The translations under genes and the position numbers were made by a program. 64,000 bases of DNA from Bursaphelenchus xylophilus. Taxonomy: Eukaryota > Nematoda > Chromadorea > Rhabditida > Aphelenchoididae. The notes beneath the pieces are model-generated. The model ran no database searches. It saw only the letters and a program-made list of their open reading frames with translations, and was not told where the DNA came from. The DNA lies in contig CAJFCV020000005.1 in the NCBI GenBank assembly GCA_904066235.2, positions 5,637,501 to 5,701,500 of the forward strand, in the 5' to 3' direction. Numbering within the stretch: the first letter of the stretch is position 1; each line of letters starts with the position of its first letter. Shown here piece after piece: positions 10,610 to 24,174 of this stretch.

Positions 10610-13386
10610 TGATTTCCGTTTTAAAATAAGTTGTTCCATTTTTTGTATTTTTATGATTGTTGGTTATACCCGGTATATTTAGAGTTTGATTGTTGTTACT
10701 GCTTTGTTTATAAATTTCGTCAACAAAGTCGATCCAAATTCAATGATAACAACACCCGGAAATTTATAACGTGGTCGGAAAACAGGTGATTTTATGGCTG
10801 TAATCTCTAAAAAGCGATAAAAAGCCTCGTCGGTTTTCCCTCATCACTATCAGACGGACGTATCCGTGCGACTAACAGAGTGGTGCATTAGATATCTTCA
10901 TCGGCATCGAACCCGGGTCCGTTCAAACAAAAGGCCCGCCACTTACCCCTCAACTAAACGGACACGTACGCTTTTTCTCTCGCTTCTTCTAAATAAATGT
11001 GAGAGAAAAGAAAAATGAAATGTGCGAATGGATGACTGATTTGATTAACTAACACCGAAACCAATGAGCCGGCATCTAACTGCATTATCTCCCTCAGTCA
11101 ATCGGATTCTGAATTCCAGAATAATTTTGCAAAATAAAACAATTGGCCATTTTGTGTTCATGGAGGTCATTACAGGCGTATAAGAGTGCCGAATTCACAG
11201 CTGCGCTCTCTTTCTTTTGCTGAAAATAGGGGGGGGGGGGGGGGGGTGTATGAACCCGTTCCCGTCGAGCCAACTGAGGTTGCGAGTATAATCGTAAAGA
11301 GAAAGCAGTGAACAATGAGATCGCAGACAGGAAAAGCGAATGCATTCTAGGCCGGCATCTCTGCGTGGCCGCGAAGAGAGCGAGGGAAAAGAGGACGGGG
11401 TTGTTGTGAGTGAGGTTGGATGGGTCGCCTTTGCCCGTCGAAACCGAGAGCGTTCCAATCTGCTGTGGCAAACCCGAGAGGGAAAGCGGCGAGAGTGGCG
11501 GGCTAAACAAGAGAGCCAGGCTTTGGTCGATATCGAAGACGACCAGCAGCAGAACGAGAATGCGCGCGTTTCGGTTTCTACGGAACAACAGGCAATCCAC
11601 TGGATGACTGGACTGGCTGAACGACAGCAGCGAGGGCGAAGGAAGCGAGGCAAGGGGAAGAGCAACTGCTTTTTGCCCGCGGTGCGGTCGAGATGACGGG
11701 GCAGTGCTGTGATGGTTGTAGTAGTGGTTGAAGAAAAAAGAGAGAAGGCTTACTCGGACCCGCCGCCGCCTCTGATTCCCATCCTTTGTCGTCGCCTATA
11801 TCCATGTTACCGAACTGGCGATTGCTGTTTCGTCCGTTAGGGCCTTCTTTACGAGTCTTATCAACGCCCCGCCCAGATTCCTTCACGGGGAAAAAAGAAA
11901 ACAATGTGTTTTTACCTTTCGGGCGCTCTTGATGGTCACTCTGTAGCAGAGATGTTTACATTAGGAAATTCAACCCGTTGAGGGGGCTGGGTTCTTTTTT
12001 ATACCTTCGTAGTTTTCGGGCCAAGGCGAAGTTGGCTCGGCTTCGCCCATTCCCAATTCCGTGCTTTCCTATTTTTTGGTTTTGTTTATTAGTTACTATA
12101 ATGAATTATTTATTCGATAATTAATAAATTCTTTTGATTCCCGCGTCTTTTTCGCCTTTTCTACGACGCTTTTTTGTAAGAATTTTGCTTTGGTTTCGTG
12201 CTTGTATGGTCGATCCTTTATGTCGATACAACTGACCCTATCTGTGAACGGCCTTTTGGAAGTAAACCGTTTTTTATGCTTGACTTTAAGGCTAACAAAT
12301 CTTAAGAGCTTTCGTTCTCAGACCCCAAGCTGTTCTTCTTTTTAATTAGGCCTCCAACGGGTGATAGGTATTTTTTTCTATGTGGGTGACATTGTTTAGA
12401 AGGAATCAGAGCGCAAATAAGACTAATTTACAAAACAAAAAGAACTGGACAGTTTTTCTCAAAGGGAGGATGAGTCAGGCTAAAAGGACTGACCCTGAGG
12501 CGAGGCGAAGGGCGGCCAAGGGCTGGGTCCGGATGACAGCGGCCATCTGGCCAATGGGCAAATTTGATTGAGATCCCTGTTGTTTGAGCCGCTTTTGTGG
12601 ACAAATTTCGGAGTTCTCCCAAGGGAGAGTTCGCACGCAAAGTCTTGATTTGGAGACTGCAAGTTCAAGAAATTATGCTTGGAAAGTGGAGTCGCAAACG
12701 TCTAGAAAGCGAACGCTTCCAGTTTTGTTTGTCTGTACAGCGGATCGGGGACGGAACAATTTTAACCCTTAAACGCGGCCACAATAGCTCTGGAGGAGGC
12801 CGGAAGTCGACTGCAATCCCGGTTTGAGTCCGGTAGAGCCGCGCAGCTGACGCTCCCGGGCTTCCAATGGTGCCGTCTTTGACTTCGGCTCGCCTCCGCG
12901 TTTTTTCGTAAAGGCCTCAAAAGCGTTTTTGACCCGTTGGGTCGCCCAAGGCGGGAGTGCGGGCGCCATCGTCCCTCGGCATCGTTCCTTCACAGCATTT
13001 TTTGTTCTGCCGGAACCATTCTCTCTCTGAATGTCCTGCAGCCGATTCCGGCCTCCTTTTTGCCGCTTTTGTCTCAAACACGCCCGACATGGGATTCGAG
13101 GCTCAATTCCCTTAATTCTTCGGGTTTTTCGCAAAATATTTTTCACGATTCTGTCATGGATTTTTGGCGGGCATTAAACCGAGTTCATCCACTCGGAAGA
13201 TCGGATGCGTCGAGCTGAAGACGTTACGAATCATATCCAACTTTTATACGTCCCAAGCACTGACCATGGCCCATTTTATTTTACTGTAATTTTTAAACGA
13301 TACAGTCTCGCTTCAGCCGGAGGCTATTCCCGCGTTTAGTGGTTTAAAATTACGCAACTATTTTGGTTTAAGGGACTGATGAGAGC
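10610..13386. other. Long non-coding region upstream of beta-spectrin, with a poly-G tract
   Basis: No supported gene in 2.8 kb. It contains an uninterrupted run of 18 G at 11229-11246 and GC-rich blocks at about 11330-11700 and 12450-13230 with overlapping open frames on both strands, which reflect base composition. It probably carries spectrin promoter and enhancer sequence and possibly non-coding 5' exons. Confidence 0.5.
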
Positions 13387-16300
13387 ATGACCATTAACGA
13401 TGAGAATCCCGTTATGAATAATGGAGCGGACTTTGAGGAGTACGACGATGAGGTCTCCTCACAGATGTTCGAGAGGGCCCGTATCCGCGCATTAGCTGGT
13501 AGGTGCTCAAAAATAACCTTGCCTTAATCAATTCGGGCTTTTTTTATGTGAAAAGGGGGGTCTTTTTTTATTTCCTTTCTTTATATTTTGATTAGAGAAA
13601 GTAAGGAAGGAATCCATTCCTTCGCTACTATCTATAAAAATTGTCGTATAAAATTTTTGAAATCCCGAAAAAATTTCGCATGGCTCCGGGACGGGGCATG
13701 CAAAATTTTTCGACCCGGTTTTTTCGAAATCCCGAATTTTTCGTGAAAGATGACAAAAAGTGGATTTTTTCGTTCAATTTTTTATTTTGATTTGAAAACA
13801 ACGCTGGTGACGACTGCGTGTAGGCTTACTTGCCGCTAGCCCGAATAATAACATCATTTCAAATTCAATTTGAAACAATCCCGCATTTTTGAAAATTCTT
13901 GTTGGCAGTTATGAAAATTTTTCGGGCCGGCCGGGGTTTCGAATTTTTACAGGCCCGGGCTCGGAAATTCCAACCCGGTTTGCAGCCATGCTTAACAAAA
14001 ATAACATCGCATTAAAAAGAAAATGGCAAAAAATTGAAGACGGAAGCAATAACCGATGTATGTGATTGCAGATGAGCGTGAGGTCGTTCAGAAGAAAACA
14101 TTCACCAAATGGGTTAACTCCCATCTCATCCGCGTGTCCTGTAAGATCCAAGATTTGTATGTGGACATGAGAGATGGAAAGATGCTGATTCAGCTTCTCC
14201 AAGTGCTATCTGGGGAACGATTGCCTAAACCAACAAGGGGAAAGATGAGGATCCATTGTCTTGAGAACGTTGACAAAGGATTGCAGTTTCTCCGAGATCA
14301 ACGTGTGCATCTGGAGAACTTGGGGCCAAATGACATTGTTGATGGAAGTCCCAGATTAACATTGGGTCTTATCTGGACTATTATTCTACGGTTCCAGATC
14401 CAAGACATCACATTTGAAGACACTGACAATCAAGAGACAAGACAAGCCAAGGAAGCCCTCCTTCTTTGGTGTCAAATGCAGACGGCTGACTATAAAAATG
14501 TTAATGTCAGAAACTTTACTACTAGGTAACAATCATTTCCTACCAAAAAATCTAAGCACGTAAAAACTTTTAATCACCGAATTCTTGCAGCTGGAGAGAC
14601 GGTCTTGCCTTTAATGCTCTCATCCACAAACATCGCCCAGATCTCATAGACTTTGATAAACTGCAGAAATCCAATGCCATACATAACTTAAAGAATGCTT
14701 TTGACGTCGCTGAAAACCATCTTGGCCTTCTCCGATTCCTGGACCCTGAGGGTAAGCGCAAAAAACATTAAAACAATTACTTTATGGCCCACATCCGGCT
14801 TCTATTAGGTAAATTGTTATAATACAGTATTACTCTTATAGATGTTAATGTCGAACAACCCGATGAGAAATCGATTATCACTTATGTTGTTACTTTCTAC
14901 CACTACTTCAACAAAGTGAAACAAGAGGAAATCCAAGGAAAACGTATCGGAAAAGTAATTAGTGAACTAATAGACAACGATAAGATGATGGACAAATACG
15001 AAGAGATCTCAAGTAGTCTTCTGGAATGGATCAGAAAGACCATCATCAATCTCAACGACAGAAACTTCACCAACTCATTGACAGGTGTCCAGAAACAACT
15101 CACAGATTTCAATCAGTACCGAACTCAAGAGAAACCACCACGGTTTCAGGAGAAAGGAGAATTAGAAGTACTTCTGTTTACACTTCAGAGCCGAATGAGA
15201 GCCAATAATCAGAGACCTTTTGTTCCAAGTGAAGGAAAAAAGGTTGCTGAAATTAATAGGGCTTGGGAAGATCTTGAACGGGCTGAACATGAACGGGAAT
15301 TGGCTCTCAAAGAAGAACTAATAAGGTAATAAAAAACATTAAATTAAGGTCAATGCTTAACAGTAAAAGTAACTTTTACCGTTTCAGACAAGAAAAACTC
15401 GAACAACTGGCTGCTAGATTTGACCGTAAAGCTGGGATGAGGGAGACATGGCTCACCGAGAATCAACGTCTGGTCAGCCAAGACAACTTTGGAGACGACC
15501 TTGCAGCTGTGGAAGCTGCCTTGAAGAAACATGAAGCCATCGAAACAGACATTCATGCTTACGAAGAACGAGTGCAAGCGGTTGTCGCCGTTGCCGGAGA
15601 ACTTGAAGCGGAGAATTACAACGACATCGAACGTATTATTGCTTCGAAAGATCATATTCTTGAGTTGTGGAACACTCTGCTTGAACTCTTACAAGCACGT
15701 CGCGCCCGATTGGATGCCCATAAGAACATTGAAAAGATCTTCCATGACATGGATGGAGTTCTTAACATGTGTGATGAAATAGAAGCCAAACTAAGGTCAG
15801 AAGATCGTGGCCAACATTTGATGGACGTCCAAGATCTACTCCAGAAACATGCAATGATTGTATCTGATCTAAATATCATCAACGACCGTATTCAAAGTGT
15901 AAACAAAGCAGCTGAACCATATGCCCAAGATCCGGCTGGAGCTGATGACTTCCGCCCGGTCAACCCTCAGGTTGTCCGAGACCGAAGACAGGCGCTAATT
16001 GATCGCCTGGATGAACTTCAAGAGCTAGCTGCAAACAGAAATCGTGACCTTGAAGACAATAGAAAGCTTTGTCAGTTCTGGTGGGATTTGGCTGATCTGG
16101 AGAACACGTTCCGAGAACAAGAACAAGTTTTGGCTCTTACCAATACCGGCCACGATGTCCCCTCCGTTAAACGGCTCATCGCAGAACACAAGAATGCGGA
16201 GAACAATCTGGAAAGTCTTGGAAATATCCTGCAGACTCTTGAAGAACAAGGCCAAGAACTTGCAAATGAGGGAATTCCAGGGTCAGAGAACATTAATGCC

Positions 16301-19300
16301 AGAATAGACGAAACCCGAAGCTATTACAACAAGCTGAAGGAACTGGCCGATGCTCGCCGCAGCAATCTGGATGGAGCCTTGAATTACTTCTTGTTCTTCA
16401 ACCAGGCCGATGAAGTAGATGGACTTCTATTGGATACTCTCCGTGTAGTTTCATCTGATGACGTTGGCCGAGACGAAGGAACAGTTGGCGTTCTTCTCAA
16501 GAAACATGACGGCGTTAAAGATGATCTTGACAAGTTCGACCAACACATCGTCCAATTGCAAGCTCAGGTTGAATCTTTGCCTCAAGAAGCCAGAGCTCAC
16601 CCCGACATCATCCAACGATTGGCTCAAACTGATAAACGTCGTCGTGACCTGGAGGAATTGTCAAGGCTCCGAAAGCAACGCCTTATCGATGCTTTGTCAC
16701 TTTACAAACTCCTTAGTGATGCGGATGCTATCGAAGCATGGATTGATGAAAAAGGAAAACTCTTGGCCACATTGATTCCCGGAAACGATTTGGAGGAAGT
16801 CGAGATCATGAAACATCGCTTCGGAACTCTGGAGAACGACCTCAAAAACCAAGAAGACAAACTGAACACGGTCAACAAACTGGCCCGTGAAATGGTTCAA
16901 GTGGATCATCCAAATGTTGACGAAATCCTTCAACGCCAAAACAAGCTCAATGCTCGTTGGGCTCAGCTTAAGGACATGGTTGACCAAAAGAGATCCGAGC
17001 TTGACCGGGCCCATCGTCTGGAGACCTTCCGAATCGATTGCCAAGAAACCGTCACTTGGATTGAAGATAAGACCAGAGTTCTTGAAGATTCAGGAGAACT
17101 TACCAATGATCTCAGCGGTGTTATGAGACTGAAGAGACGGCTGTCCATGATGGAACGGGACCTAGGCGCTATTCAGGGCAAACTCAACAATCTGCAAGCT
17201 GAAGCCGACGAAATTGCAGTCGAAAAACCACATCAAGCCCAAGTCATCAGAGAAGACATCAGCAGAATCCAACATGTCTGGGATGTTCTTAACCGTAAGG
17301 TCAGAGAACAAGAGGCCAAGTTGGAGGAAGCAGGTGACCTTCAACGATTCCTACGCGATCTCGACCACTTCCAAGCTTGGCTTACCGCAACGCAACGCCA
17401 AGTTGCCAGTGAAGATGAACCTCAAAGTTTGGCCGAAGCCGAAAGACTGCTGGCTCAACATAAAGCAATCCACGATGAGATCAATGGATATGCTGAGGAC
17501 TATAAGAAGATGCGAGCGATGGGTGATCGAGTCACACAAGACCAGACTGATCCTCAGTACATGTTTTTAAGACAGCGACTTGCTGGGTTGGAGGAAGGTT
17601 GGGAAGAACTGGGTCGGATGTGGGATAACAGGCAACACATGTTATCGCAAGGACTCAATCTTCAAATGTTCTTACGTGATGCCAAGCAAGCCGAAGTCAT
17701 GTTATCACAACAAGAAAACTTCTTAGCCAAGGAAGAGCAACCTCAGTCATTAGAACAGGCAGAGAATTTGCTGAAAAGACATCAAGACTTTTTGACAACC
17801 ATGGATGCAAACGACGAAAAGGTCCGTGGTGTCGTTATATTTGGTGACAAACTCAGTTCTGATGGTCATTACGCAGCTGACAAGATTCATAAAAAGTCAC
17901 GCAATATTCAAGAGCGACGAGAAGCAAATCGTGAGAAAGCCTTGGCTCAGCTCGACATGCTCAAGGATGCTTTGGGAATCCAACAGTTCCTGAGTGACTG
18001 CGAAGAGTTGAGGGAATGGATCGAAGAGAAGATGATCCTTGCTCAAGATGAGACATACAGAGATGCCAAGACCATAACTTCTAAGTTCGTGCGTCATCAA
18101 GCCTTCCAGTCCGAACTACAGGCAAACAAAGCTCGCCTTCAAGAATTAAAACAAGCTGCTGAAAAGTTGAGTGAAGAGAAACCAGAATTCATTGAAGCCA
18201 TCTCACCTCACGTTGGAGAGTTGGAGAACCAATGGACTCAACTGGAAGAGACTACTGTTGAAAAAGGCAAGAAACTGTTTGATGCCAATAGACAACAGCT
18301 CTACGTCCAATCTATTGCTGATATGCAAGATTGGGCGCAGCAACTGGAACAGCAGATCGGAGTTGATCAACCACCATCCGACTTGTCTACAGTCAATGTC
18401 GCCATGCAACGACAACAGGCGATCGAATCGGAGATGGAGAAGAAGGTCCTTCATCTGGAATCTCTTCAACAAATGGAGCCGCAATTGGAGGAACTGCACC
18501 CAGATGAGCTGGAAGATATCAAGGCCCATCGTTTGGCAATCACCGAGAAATTGCAGAGGCTGAAGGCACCACTTGACGATCGACGCAGACAACTCGAGCG
18601 CAGAAAGGCCGCCTTCCAATTCGTTCGCGACGTTGAGGATGAGAAATTATGGGTTGATGAACGTCTTCCTATTGCCAACGCTCCACAACTCGGTGAAAAT
18701 CTGTTCGACTGTCAACGATTACAGAAGAACACGGATTCTCTACGTGGCGAAATGGAAAACCATGAGTCTTGGATCAGAAAAATTATTGAGAATGGTGAAG
18801 AGCTGATAGATGAAGGTCACGAGAATGCGGAGCAGTTCAAAGACAAGATCAAGGAAATGCAAGATAAATGGCAGAGCCTTAAGGATGCTCTTGATGAACG
18901 AAAACGGCGACTTCAAGAAAGCGAGAAGGCCCACTTGTTCTTGTATGATTGCAACGAGTCCGAAGCTTGGATGAGTGAGCAGGAGTTGTACATGATGCAA
19001 GACGAACGTGGAAAAGACGAGTTCTCTACACAAAACCAAATCAAAAAACACGAACGATTACAGCAAGACATTAACAACTATGCTGACAGTATTCGTGAAC
19101 TTGGTAAAAGAGCCCATCAATTCATCGAGGAGAAGTCGCCCCTTAGCGACCAAATTGCCCTTAGGCAATCTCAAATTGAAAAGCTTTACGCTGGACTCCA
19201 AGATCTGTGCAAAGAACGAAGAAAACGATTGGACGAGACCCTTCAATTGTACGGTCTTCACCGAGAAATTGACGACCTCCTCCAATGGATTGCCGATAAA

Positions 19301-21609
19301 GAAGTCGTGGCTGGATCTCACGAGAATGGACAAGATTACGAACACGTCCAAATGCTCCAAGAACGATTCCAGCAGTTTGCCCGTGATACCGAAGCAATCG
19401 GTTCAGAACGAGTTGCAAGGGCTAACAATGACTGTGATCAGGTAAGCAAAAGTTAACATAAATTTACAACTAACATTTATATTTTCAGTTGATTGTTGAA
19501 GGTCACAGTGATGCCCCTACAATCGCACTATGGAAGGACAGTTTAAACGAGGCTTGGGAGAATCTACTGGAGTTAATAGATACTCGTTCTCAGATTCTCG
19601 AGGCTTCACGTCAAATGCATAAATTCTTCCACGACTGCCGAGATTGTCTATCCCGTATCATCGAGAAGAAACACAGTATGCCCGACGAATTGGGACGTGA
19701 CTCATCATCCGTCAATGCTCTTAGCCGCAAGCATCAGAACTTCCTCAAGGACATCGAAGCCATCGGAGCTCAGGTCAGACAAATCGAGCAAGACGCTGCA
19801 TACCTTCGGGATTCTTATGCCGGCGACAAGGCCATTGAAATCGCATCCAAAGAGGCCGAAGTCCTCAAAGAATGGAAACAACTTCATGCGCTGTGCGAAG
19901 CCAGGAATATCCGCTTAAGAGACACTTCAGACCTGTTCAGGTTCATGAATATGGTCAGAGATCTCTTGCTGTGGATGGACGAAGTCAAACGAGAAATGAC
20001 TTCTCACGAACGGCCAAAGGATGTCTCCGGAGTTGAATTATTAATGAATAACCATCAATCCCTGAAGGCAGAGATCGATACTCGAGAAGATAACTTCAGC
20101 GCTTGCATTACATTGGGGCGCAATCTTCTGGAGAGGAAACATTATGCAAGTTCAGAGATTGAAAAGAAATTGATCAAACTGACAACAGAACGAGCAGAAA
20201 TGATGCATAGATGGGAAGACCGGTGGGAGTACCTCAGATTGAGTAAGTCTATCTATTTAATACGATTTACATTCAATTTTAGTCCTCGAAGTGTACCAAT
20301 TTGCCCGGGATGCGGCTGTGGCCGACGCTTGGTTGAATGCTCAAGAACCCTACCTCAAGTCATTAAACTTCGGTCGGAATCTGGAAGAAGTTATTGCCAT
20401 GATTAAGAAACACGAAGCCTTCGAAAAGTCCGCAGCTGCTCAAGACGATCGATTCCTTGCTCTTGAGAAGTTGACCAACTTCGAGTTAAAGGAAATGCAA
20501 AGGCGAGAACAATACGCGGATGAAGAACGCCGTCGTCGCTCAGGATCTCCTCAAGCCAGACCAGGTCGTTCGGGAGAAACTACATTCCCAGTTCACGAAC
20601 CAGGACGATCTGAAGGTAGGTTGTGTGAAGAGTCATGCTTTGCAAATGTTCGACTTTCAATGTTGTAAATCGTCTTTTGTAGCGTTCGATTTGACTGTGA
20701 GCTCATTTGGTAGTGGTGGTAGTGCTCATAGAGGTAATTTTTTGTTGTGATTTAACAATGGCCCTGACAGGCTCACTCTGTCCAATTTCCATGAAGCCTT
20801 GTAATTCGGCCGAACGTTTTTTCGTCAAAAGTTTTTCGCCCAAACTCCGTAAATCCATTGTTATGTGGTTGTGATTTTAGAACGCTCTCGTCTTCAAGCA
20901 GAACCTTCCTCATGGAGGCAATCGCTTTCTCGATCTGCCCGCTTCGGAGTGCATGATTTACATGGTATTGTTTGTTGTAACATTCGTCGTTTGATTTGAT
21001 ATTTTGGAGCTAGTTGTTTTGATAACTTTTATAACCGTCATTCCTTTTAGGTGCTTTGACAGCGGATGGATTCGAAGGCACAATTATTCGAAAACACACT
21101 TACGAAGCATTAGACCGAAGAGCTTCTAATAGGTACGCATAACTTTTTTTTCTTATTTATTTTTACTTTAGGGCTTGGGATCGACTTTATGCCGTCCTCC
21201 AAGGCAGTGAACTCTGGTTCTTCAAAGATCTCAAACATCGACAAGAACAATCTACCTTCCACAATGAACCCGCTATCCAACTTGCTGGGTGCACCGTGCA
21301 GCCTTCGGAATACTCGAAACGGAAGAACGTCATATCATTGAGATTACCATTCGGTTCTGAATATTTGCTACAATGTGCGGATGAGGTATGTTGGATTTAA
21401 TACTTTAAAGTAATGATGACATTTATTTACAGGAAGACATGCAGAAATGGTTGACTCAATTGCAACGTGCCACAGGCCATATAAGTGTGGAGCAGGGTTC
21501 TCCCCAACCCCAGTCTTCATCGACACCCATCCCTGAAGAAGGTCGCGGTCAAAGCCCGGCCGAAGCCCCCGTCAAACAGAAAAAGGGATTCTTTTCTCGC
21601 AAAAAGTAG
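13387..21609 (+). CDS. unc-70: Beta-spectrin (UNC-70 type)
   Basis: Membrane-skeleton protein that pairs with alpha-spectrin and binds actin and ankyrin. Eleven exons: 13387-13498, 14072-14525, 14591-14751, 14842-15325, 15388-19441, 19489-20242, 20283-20615, 20881-20964, 21051-21132, 21172-21385, 21433-21609; 2302 aa, the usual size of a conventional beta-spectrin. Order: two calponin-homology domains (about residues 40-270; [10 protein letters not shown] and [24 protein letters not shown]), the long array of triple-helical spectrin repeats (about 300-2080; mostly in one 4-kb exon), then a PH domain (about 2150-2265; [20 protein letters not shown]) and a basic tail KKGFFSRKK. The CH domains match vertebrate beta-spectrin closely. 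Intron 1 contains a palindromic repeat. Alternative splicing around 20616-20880 is possible; the joining used restores the PH frame. Confidence 0.96.
13678..13991. repeat. Imperfect palindromic repeat in beta-spectrin intron 1
   Basis: The ends GCATGGCT and AGCCATGC are inverted, and inside them blocks such as ATTTTTCG...CCCGG recur in both orientations with mismatches (TTCGAAATCCCG against TTCGAAACCCCGG). This looks like an old MITE. It makes up over half of the 573-nt first intron. Confidence 0.4.
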
Positions 21610-22463
21610 GCATAATCGAATTGTATCTCTAGTCGACGCATAATAATACCCAGAGATGTCTTTTCTCTCCAGTTCTTGCTACGTGTTTATTTCTCGGAGT
21701 TGTGTTCACTGTTGTTGTTCTTTCTTTCTGACTAATTATCAGCTTTATTTGTTTTGTTACTTCAAGAATAGATTATGTTGTGCTCTTCCCTTCGGCTGTT
21801 CGTCCTCACTGCCTTATTCGATTCTCTAAATATTTTTTTTGGTCAGTCCTTCCCCATGCATTGCTCACTGTCGGAGGTTTTTTTTAGGATGTCGAGGTCT
21901 TTGGCTAGCCAAATTTGGAATTGAATTATGTTTTTGCATCCTTGGTTAGCTAAGTCTCGCATTCCGAAGCTTTAGAAGGTCTAATCGGGCCTGCTAACTT
22001 ACTGTAGATACACCGATCTGGTCCGATCACTGCCTTTTTTACGTATTAGCCACCAGCATTCCCACTTCCTTTCTTGCCCATCATATTGTCTCAAGAATTT
22101 CAAACGTAAAATTCAAATAATCCATGTTTTTCTCCTTAAATTTCTTCATCTTGCTGAAGAAATGTGAAGCGCTACACCTCCATTGGCCTCACACGACAGT
22201 CCACTGCCATTGCATTTAGGTGACGGACGAGAGCCTGGTTTGGGATCTCCGACTTGTATGTAGTGATAGATATTAGAATTTAATTATTTTTGGCGCTGCT
22301 TCAAAGTTTTAAGATTAAATCTGAAAATGTAAATGTTGAGCTTTGCTTGTTAACTCGACTCATTCTTTTGCCGAGACATAAAGAGTGTAATATCAATAGT
22401 CGTATTTTACTTTAGACTATCTTTATTTACAGTGGATAAAAGTTTGAGGATCTTAAATTAATT
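21610..22463. other. Convergent intergenic region (spectrin / rhodanese-like 3' ends)
   Basis: T-rich DNA between two converging genes, expected to hold both 3' UTRs. No gene, RNA gene or clear repeat seen. Confidence 0.5.
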
Positions 22464-24174
22464 TTACGGGGTCATCGCTACATCTGGAAGAACCTTAAGG
22501 AAATCCGGAGCTCGGATCACAAACTCTGGCCATGATCCGAAGTAGATGGAGGCGTTAAACCGCAGTCTCTCTAATGCGAACCAGACCATCGTAGAACGGA
22601 GAGATGTTCCATCGTAAATAAATAAAGGTTTCGACAAATCCAAGCCTTTGGAAGCAAAGAATTCTCTTTGTCGGGTATCACTCGGCCATGTGTTGTTGAT
22701 CCAATCATATACGGAATCGATCGGAATGTTCACTGAACCTCGCATATGGCCAAAAACGGCGCCGTCAATTTTTCCATTATACTCCTGAAGGCAGAAAATA
22801 ATTAATCTTTTTAAAAGTTGAATAATTTAAGATTTCTTCGATAGAAAAAAAGTTAGAGAAACTTGCATCATCATTTTGAGCATCTACAATGTCATGTGTA
22901 TGCTGATCAAAGTTGGTGATGACGTCATCAAATGTCATAATTAAATCAGCATTCCATCTGGCTTTGAAATTGCCGGGGGGCAAAGTTGGAGAGGGGCCAT
23001 GGTCGAGTTTGTATAAGGAATTGGGACGAGATGACAAGGCTTTCCATTCGGCGAACCCTCCATTCAACAATGACAGCTTCTCATGACCAAACAACTATAA
23101 TCTTAGATACAAAACAATTTCAGGAACCCACCTTGAATATCCAGAAAGCGTAGGTGGACCAGATGACTTGTCCCCTGTCATACAAAACAACATGGCAATC
23201 TTCATCCACCCCCAGTCTTCTGACATGCCTTTGGAATTGGAGTGGATGCACAGGTACTCCGCTATGGGAGAGATTGGAGAAATAGAGTAATTGGGCTGAT
23301 TGAATGTGCTCTTCCATAAAGTCATTCCTAAATTTAAATGATCCCTCAAGTAAGATTACTTACTCGCTTTGTTTCACTTCACTGTTCGTCACCTCGAACA
23401 AACAGACTTTCCGTTTCGTAATAATTAATGTCACCAGATAATTGGAAGCCATTAAGTAATCAGCTCTGGTCGTCTTCATTGATTTGTTTACCAAGGGATC
23501 ATATTGGACTAATCTTTCGGTCGTTTTATCCGTCGTCCCATCAACCGTTTCAGGGGCCTTCTTAATTTGAACATGCCATAAGAACATAATAACTGCAGTA
23601 ATTGTCAACAAGGTAATGGCCACAAATCCGGCTCCAATCATCTTTTGTTTGGAACAGCAGTAGTCCTAAAAGTACAAATACTTTCATCCAATATTAACGA
23701 TGACCAAAGGCGAAAGAGAAAGTAGAATTATTTTCTAAAAATGGCGATCGAATAATTTGGATGCGCTCCTTTTACTTTCAGGGAATAAAAGATACAATAC
23801 TCACCTGTTTTCGGCGAGGATCGGGATAATGGAGACGTTGTAAAGTCGAATGTGCTAAAGGGGTCGGCATGGAACGGGGAGACATTGAATGGACGGAGGA
23901 AGATGTCTACAAAGAAATGAGATTAGGACAGTCCGACATGTAGTCTTGTAAATACTTTTTCGACGGTCTTAAACGATGATTATCTTACCGTAGGTGGCAG
24001 ATTTCTCTTAGGGAGAGCTGGTGGTTTCTCATAGAAATTTCCGTAATCATATTCCGCGTATTCATGTGCCCGTCGATCTTCTACAGTACTGTAACTCTCC
24101 GGAGGGGAAGTAAATCGTCTCTCGGAATAAACTTTGGCCCGGTTCTTTCGACCAGAAGTTCCATAAGGTTCCAT
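22464..24174 (-). CDS. Membrane-anchored rhodanese/MPST-like protein, active-site Cys absent
   Basis: 444 aa, six exons (minus): 24174-23989, 23906-23805, 23665-23364, 23327-23132, 23094-22867, 22784-22464. The first ~100 residues are polar and Tyr/Arg/Pro-rich (cytosolic), followed by one membrane segment (MIGAGFVAITLLTITAVIMF). The rest aligns with two-domain mercaptopyruvate/thiosulfate sulfurtransferases: RLGVDEDCHVVLYDRG and LFGHEKLSLLNGGFAEW in domain 1, GHMRGSVNIPIDS and DLSKPLFIYDGTSLRSTM in domain 2. The catalytic CxxGxxx loop after the strand PLFIY is replaced by YDGTSLRS, so no nucleophilic Cys is present; sulfur transfer is unlikely. Intron 22866-22785 has a GC donor (GAT|GCAAGT); only this joining keeps the domain continuous. 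Probably an extracellular or lumenal pseudoenzyme of type II topology. Confidence 0.82.

Noticed and set aside
11195..11904. Several overlapping open frames on both strands near the G tract
   Set aside because: They overlap each other in opposite strands and derive from GC-rich, low-complexity sequence (poly-Pro from poly-G).
12769..13218. Open frames of 93 and 125 codons upstream of beta-spectrin
   Set aside because: Antisense to each other, without start context, splice sites or family motifs.
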